DNA from: Schistosoma haematobium
Lineage: Eukaryota > Platyhelminthes > Trematoda > Strigeidida > Schistosomatidae
Length of the DNA: 64,000 bases
Assembly (NCBI RefSeq): GCF_000699445.3
Contig: NC_067195.1
Span: 56,462,465 to 56,526,464 of the forward strand
Direction: 5' to 3'
Position numbers and translations under genes: made by a program. The number at the start of each line of letters is the position of its first letter. Positions within the stretch are counted from its first letter, which is position 1. The notes under the pieces were generated by a model. It searched no databases, had not been told where the DNA came from, and was given only the letters and a program-made list of their open reading frames with translations. Below are positions 11,495-21,494 of this stretch, piece by piece.

Positions 11495-12320
11495 AATTAA
11501 AAAGAACTTCTTTTATAAGTCAACTATGAAACAAATAATTTCAATGGACATTGTTTATTATTTATCAACCTAACAAATAATACTGAAGTTTATAGAGATT
11601 AGATAGAATAGTTCCAATCAAAATCAGAGACCCTAGAATAAAGTAACACGTAATCTGAAAATCTTGGTTTTAGTCACTAGGGAAGTAGTAGATCTACACA
11701 ATTTATATGTTAACATCAAATCACTATTAGATGTAATAAATCCTGGATGTAAGCCACCTACGAAGAAGATATAAAAACTGATATTAAAAAAAAAACATCG
11801 CATCAACCTGATGATTAATTGCTATTCAATAAACAAATACTTCCTTTTTCTGATACACATAAATGTATGAAACATTCTCACGTTAAGATATTGATTTATT
11901 ATTATCTTTATATTTGAAAATCACAAAAAGAATATTATTTTCATTTTAAGTAATTTCATTTCAGAAGTGGTACAAATTCTAATAATTCACTTATCATTTC
12001 CTTAATATTTTATCAGTGTTGTTTCTATTAATAGTTGTCTGCATGACTTCCGTTTAGCTTCATTGAATAAGAGTGAACGTATAAATGTGTATATGTGTGT
12101 GGATGTATATGTAGATCTGCTTTGTATATGTCTAAAAGAGAATCATTAGTACAACGGAAACTGTCGATTTTTTTTTATTAGCTGAGTCAAAGAAAGGAAA
12201 TGAGATTCCTTAAAATAGAAAAATATTTATATCTTCTAGTCTAGGAGGGGAAAATATTCGATAACCATACAAATTATTTGTACAACAATAAATTAAAATT
12301 TAAAGTCGTACAAGGAGTAG
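11495..12320. other. AT-rich spacer, nothing recognised
   Basis: No exon, repeat or RNA motif recognised in this stretch. Confidence 0.5.
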
Positions 12321-12324
12321 AAAC

Positions 12325-12560
12325 ATCTTTGTCCCAGAATGAATATCAACTCTGAGATGCAGGTACATCCAACTGACGAGTCCCAAATAGAACGAAACGC
12401 ACAACCTGGATTCCACTACTAGCCACTATCCATCATTACTCACAAAAAGCTTGTGAATTAAGGCAATATCGAGGCATACACACAGTATGCACATATGCCA
12501 ATAACAGACTGGTCAATTGCAGTCTTAAACCTCAATGGAAAGACACAAGCCAAACAATAA
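12325..12560 (+). mobile_element. S-type hammerhead retroposon
   Basis: Forward copy: stem I outer arm CTCTGAGATGCAGGTACATCC, core CTGACGAG (12,373-12,380), hairpin GTCC...GAAC, GAAAC, then ACAAC where the cleavage GUC should be, and CTGGATTCCACTACTAGCC. The tail runs through AAGCTTGTGAATTAAGGC and CAATTGCAGTCTTAAACC. The cleavage triplet is lost and stem II has one mismatch, so it is a dead ribozyme. It shares these changes with the copy at 15,085-15,310, marking a subfamily. Confidence 0.8.
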
Positions 12561-12564
12561 CAAG

Positions 12565-13765
12565 TGAATTAGAATAAATAGTTCGAAGTTCAGGAAAAGA
12601 ATTTCATTCATATTGTTTTTCTCTTTCTTTTTCTGAACTAAATGCTTTGATTGTAGTTTTAAATAATATTATTAAACTATGTGAGTAATATGAATTGAAT
12701 TACAGTATAATCCCTTAAGACATGCCAAATGATTAGAGAATGTTTCTTTCATACTCTATGTTCAAAGCACCAAATCTAATATCAAAATATATATTCAGAA
12801 TGTATTGATTATCGATAGTGTTTAAAATGACCTTAGTTTTCTTTATAAATATTATCGTGATATAATGATAAGTTTTCGATAATTAAAAGTAGTATAATTA
12901 TGATCATTTCATAGTTTAGTACATTTCATTGTTTAAATAATCATTAAAATGCTTCATTTTAGTACTTTATTCAATTAACTTTTAACAATTTCTACATTAA
13001 CTACTGATCAACATAAAACAGTGCTTTTTTAATGAAGCCAGTGTAAATAATTATAAATCATCATCCCATTAATTAACATTCTTAATCGGTATAATCGTTT
13101 CTTAGAAGTTAATATTCATTATAAATTGTTATTAGATGGTGAACCATTGTGAAAACAGATAGCCTTGACTATTGATTTGTTAGAGTACTATGTAGTTACA
13201 ACTTCATATGAAATCTAATCTAGCCCTTTTAGACTAAATGTTCTAGAGCAACTTTGAAAAATAATGTTGAGATTGAATATGTTCTATTTCAAAGTCTAAA
13301 CTGGTGAAAGACTCAAAATTGGATTTTTACTGATTCTCTCATAATTACGAAATGAGCAATTATCACAAGTGTATTATCTCAATACCTATATTTCTACTTG
13401 TCAGCTATTAGCTGAATCTAATTTTCATTGATGGAAGATAAACCATTTGTCCAACTTAAAATAATCCATATGCCCATTCAGTAATATTTGTCCATAGTAT
13501 GATGTGACTACTCTACAACGAATAATTTGTTTTGATGTGTTAAATATTACTCTATCGGTAGTAGTTACTTGTGTTGAATAAATTTCAAATAAAAATTATA
13601 GATTTAAATTAAACGCTTAAAAGCATTAATTTTTTCGTTAACTAAGATTCACCTACTCATTCTGTCATTATTCATTTATTCGATTTGAATAAATAACTTT
13701 CTAATGACGGGAAAAACTTCTGAAATCGAATTTCTTTTTTTCAAAAAGAAGCAACAGTGACGGTC
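12565..13765. other. AT-rich spacer, nothing recognised
   Basis: No exon, repeat or RNA motif recognised in this stretch. Confidence 0.5.
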
Positions 13766-13769
13766 TCCA

Positions 13770-14095
13770 AGAGGTATTTCCTGTAGTTCTAGTAAGAAGC
13801 ATTGACCAATGGAGTTCAACCGGATCTGTTGTGAGATTGTAACTCACTGAGGACAATGGTGGACAGTGGAGCAACTTTGTGGATTGGTTGAAGTAAGACA
13901 CTCATACCGTTGGATGCCAGCTCAATGATTAAGCGTTCGTGAGCAAGACTGGTAGGTCCTGGGTTCGAGTCTCATGAAGCAGGGTCGTGGATGCGTACAG
14001 CTAAGGAGTCCCATATTAGGATGAAACGGCCGTCCAGTGTCTCCAAGTTTTCCATAGTGATCTAGGTTCAATCGACTCATGAATTCAACTATTAA
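13770..14095 (+). mobile_element. T-type SINE, nearly full length
   Basis: Plus-strand copy with the leader (AACTCACTGAGGACAATGGT at about 13,843, then CAACTTTGTGGATTGGTTGA), a tRNA-like head (CTCAATGATTAAGCG, then B box GGGTTCGAGTCTC at 13,960-13,972), the hammerhead at about 13,985-14,050, and the tail TTCAATCGACTCATGAATTC. The core is CTAAGGAG, so the essential G of CUGANGA is A and the ribozyme should be inactive. Stem III CGGCCG and GTC are intact. The minus-strand frame at 13,701-13,901 is a shadow of the leader. Confidence 0.8.
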
Positions 14096-14099
14096 ATTA

Positions 14100-15005
14100 A
14101 TAATAAAGTATTTTGTTTAATTATGTATTGTTAACATACGCAGAAAAAATTATTTGCCAGAATGACCTTCAATTATTTCTTATCATATGATCAATTCATA
14201 CCGTCAAATATTTAATGACTTAATACTTCACTCTGTTTTGTATGTCTAGAAAAATATATTTACATACATATTTAAGGAAAAGTACACCTTATGAAAAAGG
14301 GTAACATAATTACTTTCTGTAAATAATATGTCACTTATGTATACAAATTTAGTCATAGGAAACAAATATAAAATTGAATGAGAATTCAAATAGATTTGTT
14401 TCCCCATTGAAATTCAGAAGAACAACAGCAGCAGGAATAATTGATAGGATACACATCTGTGAATTTATAACGTATCCATGTTTCACTGTTCTCAATTTGT
14501 TTGCTATATCAAGCATTTTCGGGAATTTTCCAGTTCACTAATTGGATAAGTGCTATATGTAAGGTCATAATTTTTTTTACTGAAGATTTCATTTTAAGCT
14601 CTTACATTTACTTTATTTCATTTTCTCATTTAGAAAATTGGGATGCGTTATTGTGTCAGGTTCATAAATGACATGTAAATAGCTTTGAATGTTTAAAATG
14701 AAATTCTCAGACCTTAGTGTATAAATCTCATTTTCGACTAATACCATATACTATCTAGTGTTTAAATTCATTTGGTACTTAGTTACTGATCTTTTTACTT
14801 TTAATTTTGCATTCAGATTTTTAATCCAACCCACTCGATAGTTCCAATATTCCTCCTTATTAAAGCAAGAGATTTTTTCACAGAAGTTCTGAGATTCAAA
14901 AAAAAAAGAAAATTAGTAATAAAAAGGTCTTCAATGTTCTGAATAAAAGTAACAATAAAAATACTTCATTTGAAAGTATTTCTCTAAATGTAAGCAATGA
15001 TAGAT
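14100..15005. other. AT-rich spacer, nothing recognised
   Basis: No exon, repeat or RNA motif recognised in this stretch. Confidence 0.5.
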
Positions 15006-15007
15006 AG

Positions 15008-15088
15008 TGAATAGCAGTGGAATCCAGTTCGTGCGTTTCGTCCTATTTGGGACTCGTCAGCTGGATATACCTGCATCTCAGAGTGAAC
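15008..15088 (-). mobile_element. S-type hammerhead fragment, inverted partner
   Basis: Minus-strand S-type hammerhead: CTCTGAGATGCAGGTATATCCAG-like arm, core CTGACGAG, perfect hairpin GTCC...GGAC, GAAAC, then CGAAC where CGTCC is expected, and TGGATTCCACTGC. The cleavage triplet is lost. It sits head to head with the plus copy that starts at 15,085; the shared TCAACTCTGAGATGCAGGTA motif forms the centre. Confidence 0.8.
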
Positions 15089-15310
15089 ATCAACTCTGAG
15101 ATGCAGGTACATCCAACTGACGAGTCCCAAATAGAACAAAACGCACAACCTGGACTCCACTACTAGCCACTATCCATCATTGCTTACAAAAAGCTTGTGA
15201 ATTAAGTCAATGTCGAGGCATACGCACAGTATGCATATATGCCAATAAGAGACTAATCGATTGTAGTCTTAAACCTCAATGGGAAGATACAAGCCAAACA
15301 ATACCAAATG
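15085..15310 (+). mobile_element. S-type hammerhead retroposon
   Basis: Forward copy with core CTGACGAG, hairpin GTCC...GAAC, and CAAAAC where GAAAC is expected, so the GAAA core is broken. The cleavage region ACAAC is also broken. The tail (AAGCTTGTGAATTAAGTC, TATGCATATATGCCAATAAG, GATTGTAGTCTTAAACCTC) matches the copy at 12,325-12,560. Confidence 0.8.
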
Positions 15311-15380
15311 TGTTTCTCTAAATATTGATTCTTTACAAATATATTTTATATTTCAACAGTTTAAAAATCCCCATAGAATA

Positions 15381-15527
15381 TTCAAAAATGAAGAATATTT
15401 GAGTGAACAATTGTTTTCAATAACTTCATCATCAGGCTCTACAGTTATAAGTCCATAATTATAATATTTTACAAAGGCCAAAAATAAGGCATGGCATTAA
15501 TGAATTTGACAATGTTATGTGTTAAAA
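15381..15527 (+). repeat. Inverted repeat arm (left) of Penelope-like element
   Basis: This 147-bp segment is nearly the exact reverse complement of 16,344-16,490. Shared blocks include TTCAAAAATGAAGAATAT, CAATAACTTCATCATCAGGC and TGACAATGTTATGTGTTAAA. The arms flank the GIY-YIG reading frame and are probably Penelope-type pLTRs in opposite orientation. The complement contains CCTGATGATGAAG...GAAAAC, which resembles a decayed hammerhead core, but I cannot build a convincing stem II. Confidence 0.85.
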
Positions 15528-15912
15528 AAAGGTAAAGGTTTTCATCTGTTACGATATATATATACTTCAAAATTGTATTATTTAACAAATTAGAAAGGTC
15601 ATTCAATAAAGGTCAGGATGATTTGGAGTAAAGTGTCCAGTCACAATAAATAGAATAGTACTATAGCAAAAATGAAAATGTAAAAAATTGTGTGAATAAA
15701 ATGCATAGTACGAGAATTTAATCTTGTCAATTGAGATAACAATAATAAGATTTAAAACAATTAGTCCCTTTGATAAATTTCGATAATGATATTAGAAGAC
15801 GAAGATTATCAGAACTATGGATGTGAAGATTAAGATAGAGATCATCAAAAAATAATGATGATAAGGAAGAAAGTTAAATAAATAAGAATAAAGGAGGTTT
15901 ATAATATTCAGT

Positions 15913-16278
15913 CTAGGTATTCGGTGATCCAGTGGTAGGCCAAGGTAAACAAAGAGGCTGGATATATTTTTTCTGGATACATAAATTTGGTCTTCTGGAG
16001 TTGATGGCTTCGGCTATGTAAAGCAGTCGTAATCTAACTCCTTGAGGTAGATATTTTGGAACTTGATATAAAACAGAGAAAGCTTCCTCTATTTTGATAT
16101 GATATTCACTATCTACCAAGTGAGAAAGAATGGTGCTGTTAATCGATTTGGTAACTCCTTTTCCCAACCATGCTGGTACATGTTCACGAACACGCAAGGA
16201 CAAAGCCCTCTGAGTACGGCCTATGTAACTAGCTCCACAGGAGCAGTTGAATTGGTAAGCACACATAAAGGAGCCCAT
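15913..16278 (-). pseudogene. Penelope-like GIY-YIG endonuclease, partial
   Basis: The 121-residue minus-strand frame matches the C-terminal endonuclease of Penelope-like retroelements, which nicks target DNA for priming. Visible signatures are Y8 and CSCGASYIGRTQRALSLR at residues 12-29, the REH triplet (31-33), a later IEEAF segment (about 63-67), and the conserved end RLRLLYIAEAI...RPNLCIQKK. The reverse transcriptase that normally precedes this domain is absent, so only the 3' portion of an element is here. The frame itself is open, which suggests a fairly recent insertion. The plus-strand frame at 16,099-16,287 is its shadow. Confidence 0.85.
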
Positions 16279-16343
16279 CTTCAGTAACCTATCCTTGATT
16301 AGTTGTGTGAGTACTGGTTTAGTTTAGATGCAAACGTGCACCA

Positions 16344-16490
16344 TTTTTAACACATAACATTGTCAAATTCATTAATACATACCTCATTTTCGGCCTTTGT
16401 AAAATATCATAATTATGGACTTATAACTGTAGAGCCTGATGATGAAGTTATTGAAAACAATTTTTCGCTCAGATATTCTTCATTTTTGAA
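16344..16490 (-). repeat. Inverted repeat arm (right) of Penelope-like element
   Basis: Reverse-complement partner of 15,381-15,527, of the same length with scattered substitutions. It lies upstream of the endonuclease frame in the element's sense orientation. I could not find a convincing target duplication outside the arms. Confidence 0.85.
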
Positions 16491-16494
16491 GATT

Positions 16495-16911
16495 TTATAT
16501 TTCGTATTATTATTCATTATTTAAAAGCATTTATAGTCTCTAAGATGTTTAGACCATTTTAAAGATTCAGATTCATTAGAGATCATAGAAATAAAAACGT
16601 GCCAATATTGAGTTTTTAAGGTTATCAGTAATTGATTAAAAATAGTATAGTTTGTGTTAAAATCGGTTATATGATCAATAGCTTAATAGATTTTGGTTAG
16701 TTTGATCAATTAATGATTTTCAATAAAATTTAAATCAATAGTTATAAATCAAAATTAATGAAATTCGTGTACAAAATGATTAAAACTAGAAAACAATTAA
16801 AATCCGATTCCTAAAAATAATCAATCTTATAGATTACTTGTCACTAAAAAAGGAATTGAAATTTAACAAATTAGTCAAACAATTACTATGAATTTTGTTT
16901 TACTTCATTGT
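16495..16911. other. AT-rich spacer, nothing recognised
   Basis: No exon, repeat or RNA motif recognised in this stretch. Confidence 0.5.
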
Positions 16912-16916
16912 AATAC

Positions 16917-17287
16917 TGTTGGAATATTCAGAAAAATATCCCAATAATTATTCTGTTAAGTCTAACTCTATCCTTGGACTTGAGATGGTGTCATTTTCTT
17001 ATTGGTCAATATTTATTTCAAGTGTCATTTTCCTACTGGTCAAGATTGTACAATGTTAGTTTCTATTTTATGTACGATGTGGTCTGCTTGATTGGTATAT
17101 AAAACAGTGTACGTTTGAAATATAACGATTCATATCTCAGAGGTTGAGACTTGCGTTTCTGGACTCAACTGGCTGGGCTAGACAGGGAAGCGGGACCAAT
17201 CAGAACTCTAGGCCGTTCTTACGTGTTTGCGCGTCTTTGGTCCGATCGATAATACGCTACCCTCTAATCTGCACTCACGTTATAACA
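16917..17287 (+). mobile_element. Solo LTR
   Basis: A 371-bp unit starting TGTTGGAATATTCAG and ending TATAACA. It is nearly identical, in the same orientation, to 32,220-32,592. It has a TATA-like GGTATATAAAACAG (about 17,094) and CTTATTGGTCA boxes upstream, as expected for an LTR promoter. The flanks are AATAC and AACAC, an imperfect 5-bp target duplication. No internal gag-pol sequence adjoins it, so it is best read as the product of LTR-LTR recombination. Orientation is inferred from the TATA-like box. Confidence 0.75.
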
Positions 17288-17454
17288 AACACAAAACCTC
17301 AAGAAGACGGAAAAACATCTTAAAAGATGATAACTAACAAACATCTTACAATTTTCTGACTCAGAGTATAATATTAATTAATTTGTATGAACAATTAGTA
17401 GGTAATAGACAAACAAATAATCATAAGGAAATGGCATTGTTAATTGATTTGTTT

Positions 17455-17735
17455 TTGAGATCATGAACCGATCAATGTTAGACCACCATTGAAAATCTGG
17501 AAGTACAAGACAGTCGTTTTGTCAAATTATGGGACAACTCAACATCGTGCATCCAGAATCCCTCATGTGGGACTCAATCCCAGGACCTTCATTCTCTTGC
17601 GAATGCTTAATCTCTATACCACTGGACCGATAACCAAAAGTTTTAATAACTATTTTCAACCAACCCACGATGTTGAGCGAGCATCTTCCATTGTCTTTGG
17701 TGGGCAGTTATCCACAGCACTGTGCTGATGACTAA
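17455..17735 (-). mobile_element. T-type SINE, decayed
   Basis: Minus-strand copy with the leader (complement of CATCTTCCATTGTCTTTGGT at about 17,683), a decayed head (complement of GACCTTCATTCTC near 17,581), the hammerhead region at 17,490-17,550, and the tail (complement of GATCATGAACCGATCAATGT). The hammerhead region has lost the core (complement of GACAACTCAACATCG; GACAAAAC for GACGAAAC) and should be inactive. The plus-strand frame at 17,489-17,728 is a shadow. Confidence 0.75.
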
Positions 17736-17739
17736 GTTT

Positions 17740-18890
17740 TTCTTATTCAATATCAAAAGGAATCTGTTTGTCATAAACATTCATGAAACTGGTTGACATT
17801 GCCTCAATTACGCTTAAAAGCATCAATTTACTCAATATTATACACTTGTCTTGTAAACGAGTTCTAGATAGCATGAAACCTACGTTTGGTGTTTCCTGCT
17901 GATCACCTCCAATCACCTAACAACTTAACATAATCTATGATATCGTGCCCTTTTTATTGGTGACCACACTTCAAATCGATCGATTAAGTTTAAACATCTT
18001 GGAGGAATTACAGTAATATGACGTTAGTCAATACTCAGTGACTAGTCAGTTGTATATATGAATCTCTAGAAATCATAGATATCAAAATTTATGTACTTCG
18101 AATCGAAATGATAAATGTAAATGTTACGAAGTTGTAGCCAAGTTTTTGTATTAATTTGAGCAGCAAAACAATAGACAGGTAAAATTATCTCCTTCTGAAT
18201 GTAGTGAGCATAGTTAAAATTCTTGCAATCCGTTTATTTAACCTATGAAACATTGAATTAACTGTCTTAAGATCAATGATCAGTCAGTGAGGAGCTTACG
18301 CTTTTCCACTTCAGTGACCTATTTCATTTATTTCTTCAGAACCGAAACGTCTTAGATCATATCTTACTTTAAATTTATGAAACTTCAAACAGTTTTAATG
18401 GTAATTTATCAAACATCATAAAAGTAAATAGTGCAGTACTATTTGAAAATGCTTTTTCTTTCATGGATTAAAATTATATACTGAACTATAAAAAACATTT
18501 TCTTCAAGGATGTAAGACCTTTATAAATTTTGTTGATAGCATGATACCTTCTGAACATGTCGTCTGGGTTTTCGTAGTCCATATGTTTTAAAATGGATTG
18601 GTTTTTTTATATGTGAATCATTATGTACTACAATTAGTGTTGGTTATTTAACTTTCTTGATTTAATTGAATTCTAATAGATAAGAACTCATGATAATTTC
18701 AAAAATCTATGTGTAAATCTTCACTGGTGTGTATACGACAATTAAGTTGTAAAGAAATGTTCAATTGAACAAAATTTTCATTCAGTGAAGAAAAATATGG
18801 AAACCTTTAGTTTCTAACTGCTTTTTTTCATTATTGTCACTTGGAAATAAATACCAAAATACCCTAAGTGAGTACTACATTAGTTTCTTC
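17740..18890. other. AT-rich spacer, nothing recognised
   Basis: No exon, repeat or RNA motif recognised in this stretch. Confidence 0.5.
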
Positions 18891-18892
18891 TT

Positions 18893-19335
18893 CTTATTAT
18901 TATTATAAGCTTTATTCAACATTATATTTTTGGTACAATATAGAATTCAAAGCGCAAAGTATTTCAACAAGTTTCCGTTTCTTACTTCTTGGTCGATCCT
19001 GACGATAACTACTGAGTGATCGCCAGTTAGATGTTAGCAGTCCAGTAAATGAACATCTGAATAATGTATATTCTTTTCGCTGCATATTGCCAGCGACCAC
19101 ATTATCTCTTATTGGGTTTTTCGTAACTTTGACAACGAAAGATTGTACACTTTTCAGAAATGCACCAGGATAAGTTATGGGATTAATAGACATGATGATA
19201 TATTAAAACAAACAAAAATAGATAACTTGTTGAAATATCTAGATGGCAGGACAGGTAGCCCAGATGCTCAAGCAGGTCGCCGACATCTAGGATGCAAATT
19301 ATTCTTTGAAGAACTGTGGTTATTTTAATAACGAT
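18893..19335 (-). mobile_element. Possible retroelement 3' end with (TAA)n tail
   Basis: Less AT-rich than its surroundings, with a 93-residue minus-strand frame (18,912-19,193) ending in YQKYNVE. Just downstream on the minus strand is AATAAAGC followed by a (TAA)n run (about 18,890-18,907), the layout of a non-LTR retroelement 3' end. No endonuclease or RT motif is visible. It could instead be an old 3' UTR or another repeat. Confidence 0.35.
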
Positions 19336-19339
19336 GTTA

Positions 19340-20278
19340 ACACGAGTGAATGTAATTACATAAGATTTGAAGCCTTAGCCATACGAAAATTCAAACCCCA
19401 TTTGTGTGTTCAAAAATAGTTTGTTCTTACCTTAAACCTACCCTGGTAATATTGACTTATTAGCCACAGTGATTATGTTTTGAATTGTGTTCACATTATT
19501 ATTACTCTTATTATTATCCTTATCTCCTATTACTCCATTTCCAGTCTAATTGACCTTTCATTTTTATATATAAATGTTCTTAACACGTATATGTGTGGTC
19601 AGATTATTCGAAATGTATTGCGCTAATATATCACACAATTCTAATAATCTTCGTCTTCTTATTACATTATCGAAAGTAAAATGTATTTACTAAATTAAAA
19701 TACAAAATTAGGTTGATCAAAACGATTGATATTGATCTTTAAAAGAAATTTGTTATCAGTTTATCATTTTCATGATAAATTCGATTTTTATTACCTCCAT
19801 TCCAATCTATCTGATCCCATTACTTTAACCTTATATACCTTATAAATTAAATTGTATTGATTGTATCAGTATTATCCTGTCAATTCTTAAAACATGTGTT
19901 AACCCTTTACATATAGTTTACAGTTATTACATAATCGAAATGCTTATTTTCAATTATGTTAATTATTTTCTACATCAACCTATTTTTATATTACCGCTAG
20001 AACACTTTTAAAATAATCCTCAAATTTTTAATGGAACTTTACAATGAAATCTGATCAAAACCTTCCACTTGAACAACAAATCTTCACCAACTTCAAATCT
20101 TAAACATGAATAACTTCACTAATCACTGTATTTACTTCCATTATTCAAAGTTATCATTTTTGAATATGAAATATTATGTTAGTTATTTTTCATCCAGATT
20201 AATACACAGTTTGTATGTTACTTGAATTATAAATAAATAATGAAAATATGTAAGCTATAAAATAATTTAAATCACCGT
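19340..20278. other. AT-rich spacer, nothing certain
   Basis: A short stretch near 19,640-19,675 resembles in complement the Penelope-flanking sequence near 15,780-15,815 (TCTTCGTCTTCT...ATCGAAA), possibly an old fragment. Nothing else recognised. Confidence 0.4.
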
Positions 20279-20281
20279 CAT

Positions 20282-20375
20282 TAGAAACCTGAAAGCACTG
20301 GATGACTGTTTCATCGTAGTATGGTTTATGATTTCGATGAAATTGAACAATCACCACAACCTCATACTAACAATT
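20282..20375 (-). mobile_element. T-type SINE tail fragment
   Basis: Minus-strand remnant with the complement of AGAAACCTGAAAGCACTGG and TGATTTCGATGAAATTG and of the terminal CACCACAACCTCATACTAAC motif. The tRNA-like head and most of the hammerhead are missing. Confidence 0.6.
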
Positions 20376-20784
20376 ATTGATAAGTCTTCTAATTGAACGC
20401 TAGATTCGGTTTCCTGAGTTCTAGTAGTAACCCCTAGACTAGACCTACACAGCAACATGAACACGAGATAAAAGGCACGAAATATGAAAAAAAAACGCTT
20501 TACTTCAAAGGTTCGATTATGTACACAAATATAAGGTATTTATAGCATTTTAGATGGCCTTGGGTTTCCGAAAAGTTCTGGAACGCTACTAAACATAGTA
20601 GTAGTACAGGCAATCATCCAATCAAAAACGCAATATGCAACTTTCACTTTCTAAGTGTTTCTGGCAAAACCTTTATTAAACGCTGATTAGATAAAAGGTT
20701 TTCTTAGTGTTTTTAGTACCATCTTTGCTTTTTTTCAAGGAATTTTCTGAACCTCACCAACAATTATATCATTCTATTTTCATT

Positions 20785-20922
20785 TATTGAGTTATTTTTT
20801 CCGGCTAGCGTTTTTTTAGAGAGTTAGTTTTCTACGGGATGGGGTCGCTAACCACATGCCCAACCCTCTTCCTTTACCCGGGCATGGGACCGGCAACAGC
20901 CCAAGAGGGGCTCCAGCCCGGG
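20785..20922 (-). mobile_element. RTE-like LINE family A, inverted 5' segment
   Basis: This is the reverse complement of the family A 5' region. GAGAGTTAGTTTTCTACGGG matches the complement of 28,805-28,832, and ACCCGGGCATGGGACCGGC corresponds to the 5' sequence near 26,965. It is joined at about 20,922 to a sense-strand 3' segment of the same family. Confidence 0.75.
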
Positions 20923-21490
20923 TTGGATCTGATTTACATGTGAAGGCAATGATCGGTAAAGCAAAGGCAGCATATCTACAACTGAAATACATCTGGAACT
21001 CAAAACAACTGTCAACCAACACCGAACTCACAATTTTCAACACAAATGTCAAAACAGTTCTATTATTTGAGTCGGAAACCTGGAGAACTACCACAACCAT
21101 CATCCAGAAGATACACGTGTTTATTAACAGTTGTCTGTACAAAATACTTCAGATCCGTTAGCCAGACACTATCAGCAACAAACTATTGTGGGAGAGAACA
21201 AACCAGATCCCAGTGGAGGAAGAAATCAGGAAGAATCGCTGGAAGTGGATAGGACAGACATTGAGGAAAGCACCTAAGTGCATCACAATGCAAACCCTCA
21301 CACGGAATCCTCAAGGTCAAAGGAGGCGAGGAAGACCAAAGAACACATTAAGCTGAGAAATGGAGATAGATATGAAAAGAATAAAAAACAATTGGACTGA
21401 ACTAGGAAGGAAGGCCCAGGACAGAGTGGGTTAGAGAATGCTGGTCGGCGGCCTATGCTCTATTGAGGGGGGTAACAGGAGTAAGTAAGC
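20923..21490 (+). mobile_element. RTE-like LINE family A, 3' segment
   Basis: The plus strand encodes the post-RT C-terminal region of family A: AMIGKAKAAYLQLKYIWNSKQLS, then [17 protein letters not shown], then CLYKILQI. It is broken by a stop and frameshifts. It ends with the family 3' terminus GCCTATGCTC...GTAACAGGAGTAAGTAAG at 21,450-21,485. RT and endonuclease are absent. The inverted 5' piece immediately upstream gives the structure expected from twin priming. Confidence 0.8.
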
Positions 21491-21494
21491 AAAT

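Noticed and set aside
15430..15460. Hammerhead-like CCTGATGATGAAG...GAAAAC in the Penelope arms
   Set aside because: Penelope pLTRs can encode hammerheads, but here I could not form a stem II between the two boxes, so no ribozyme is called.
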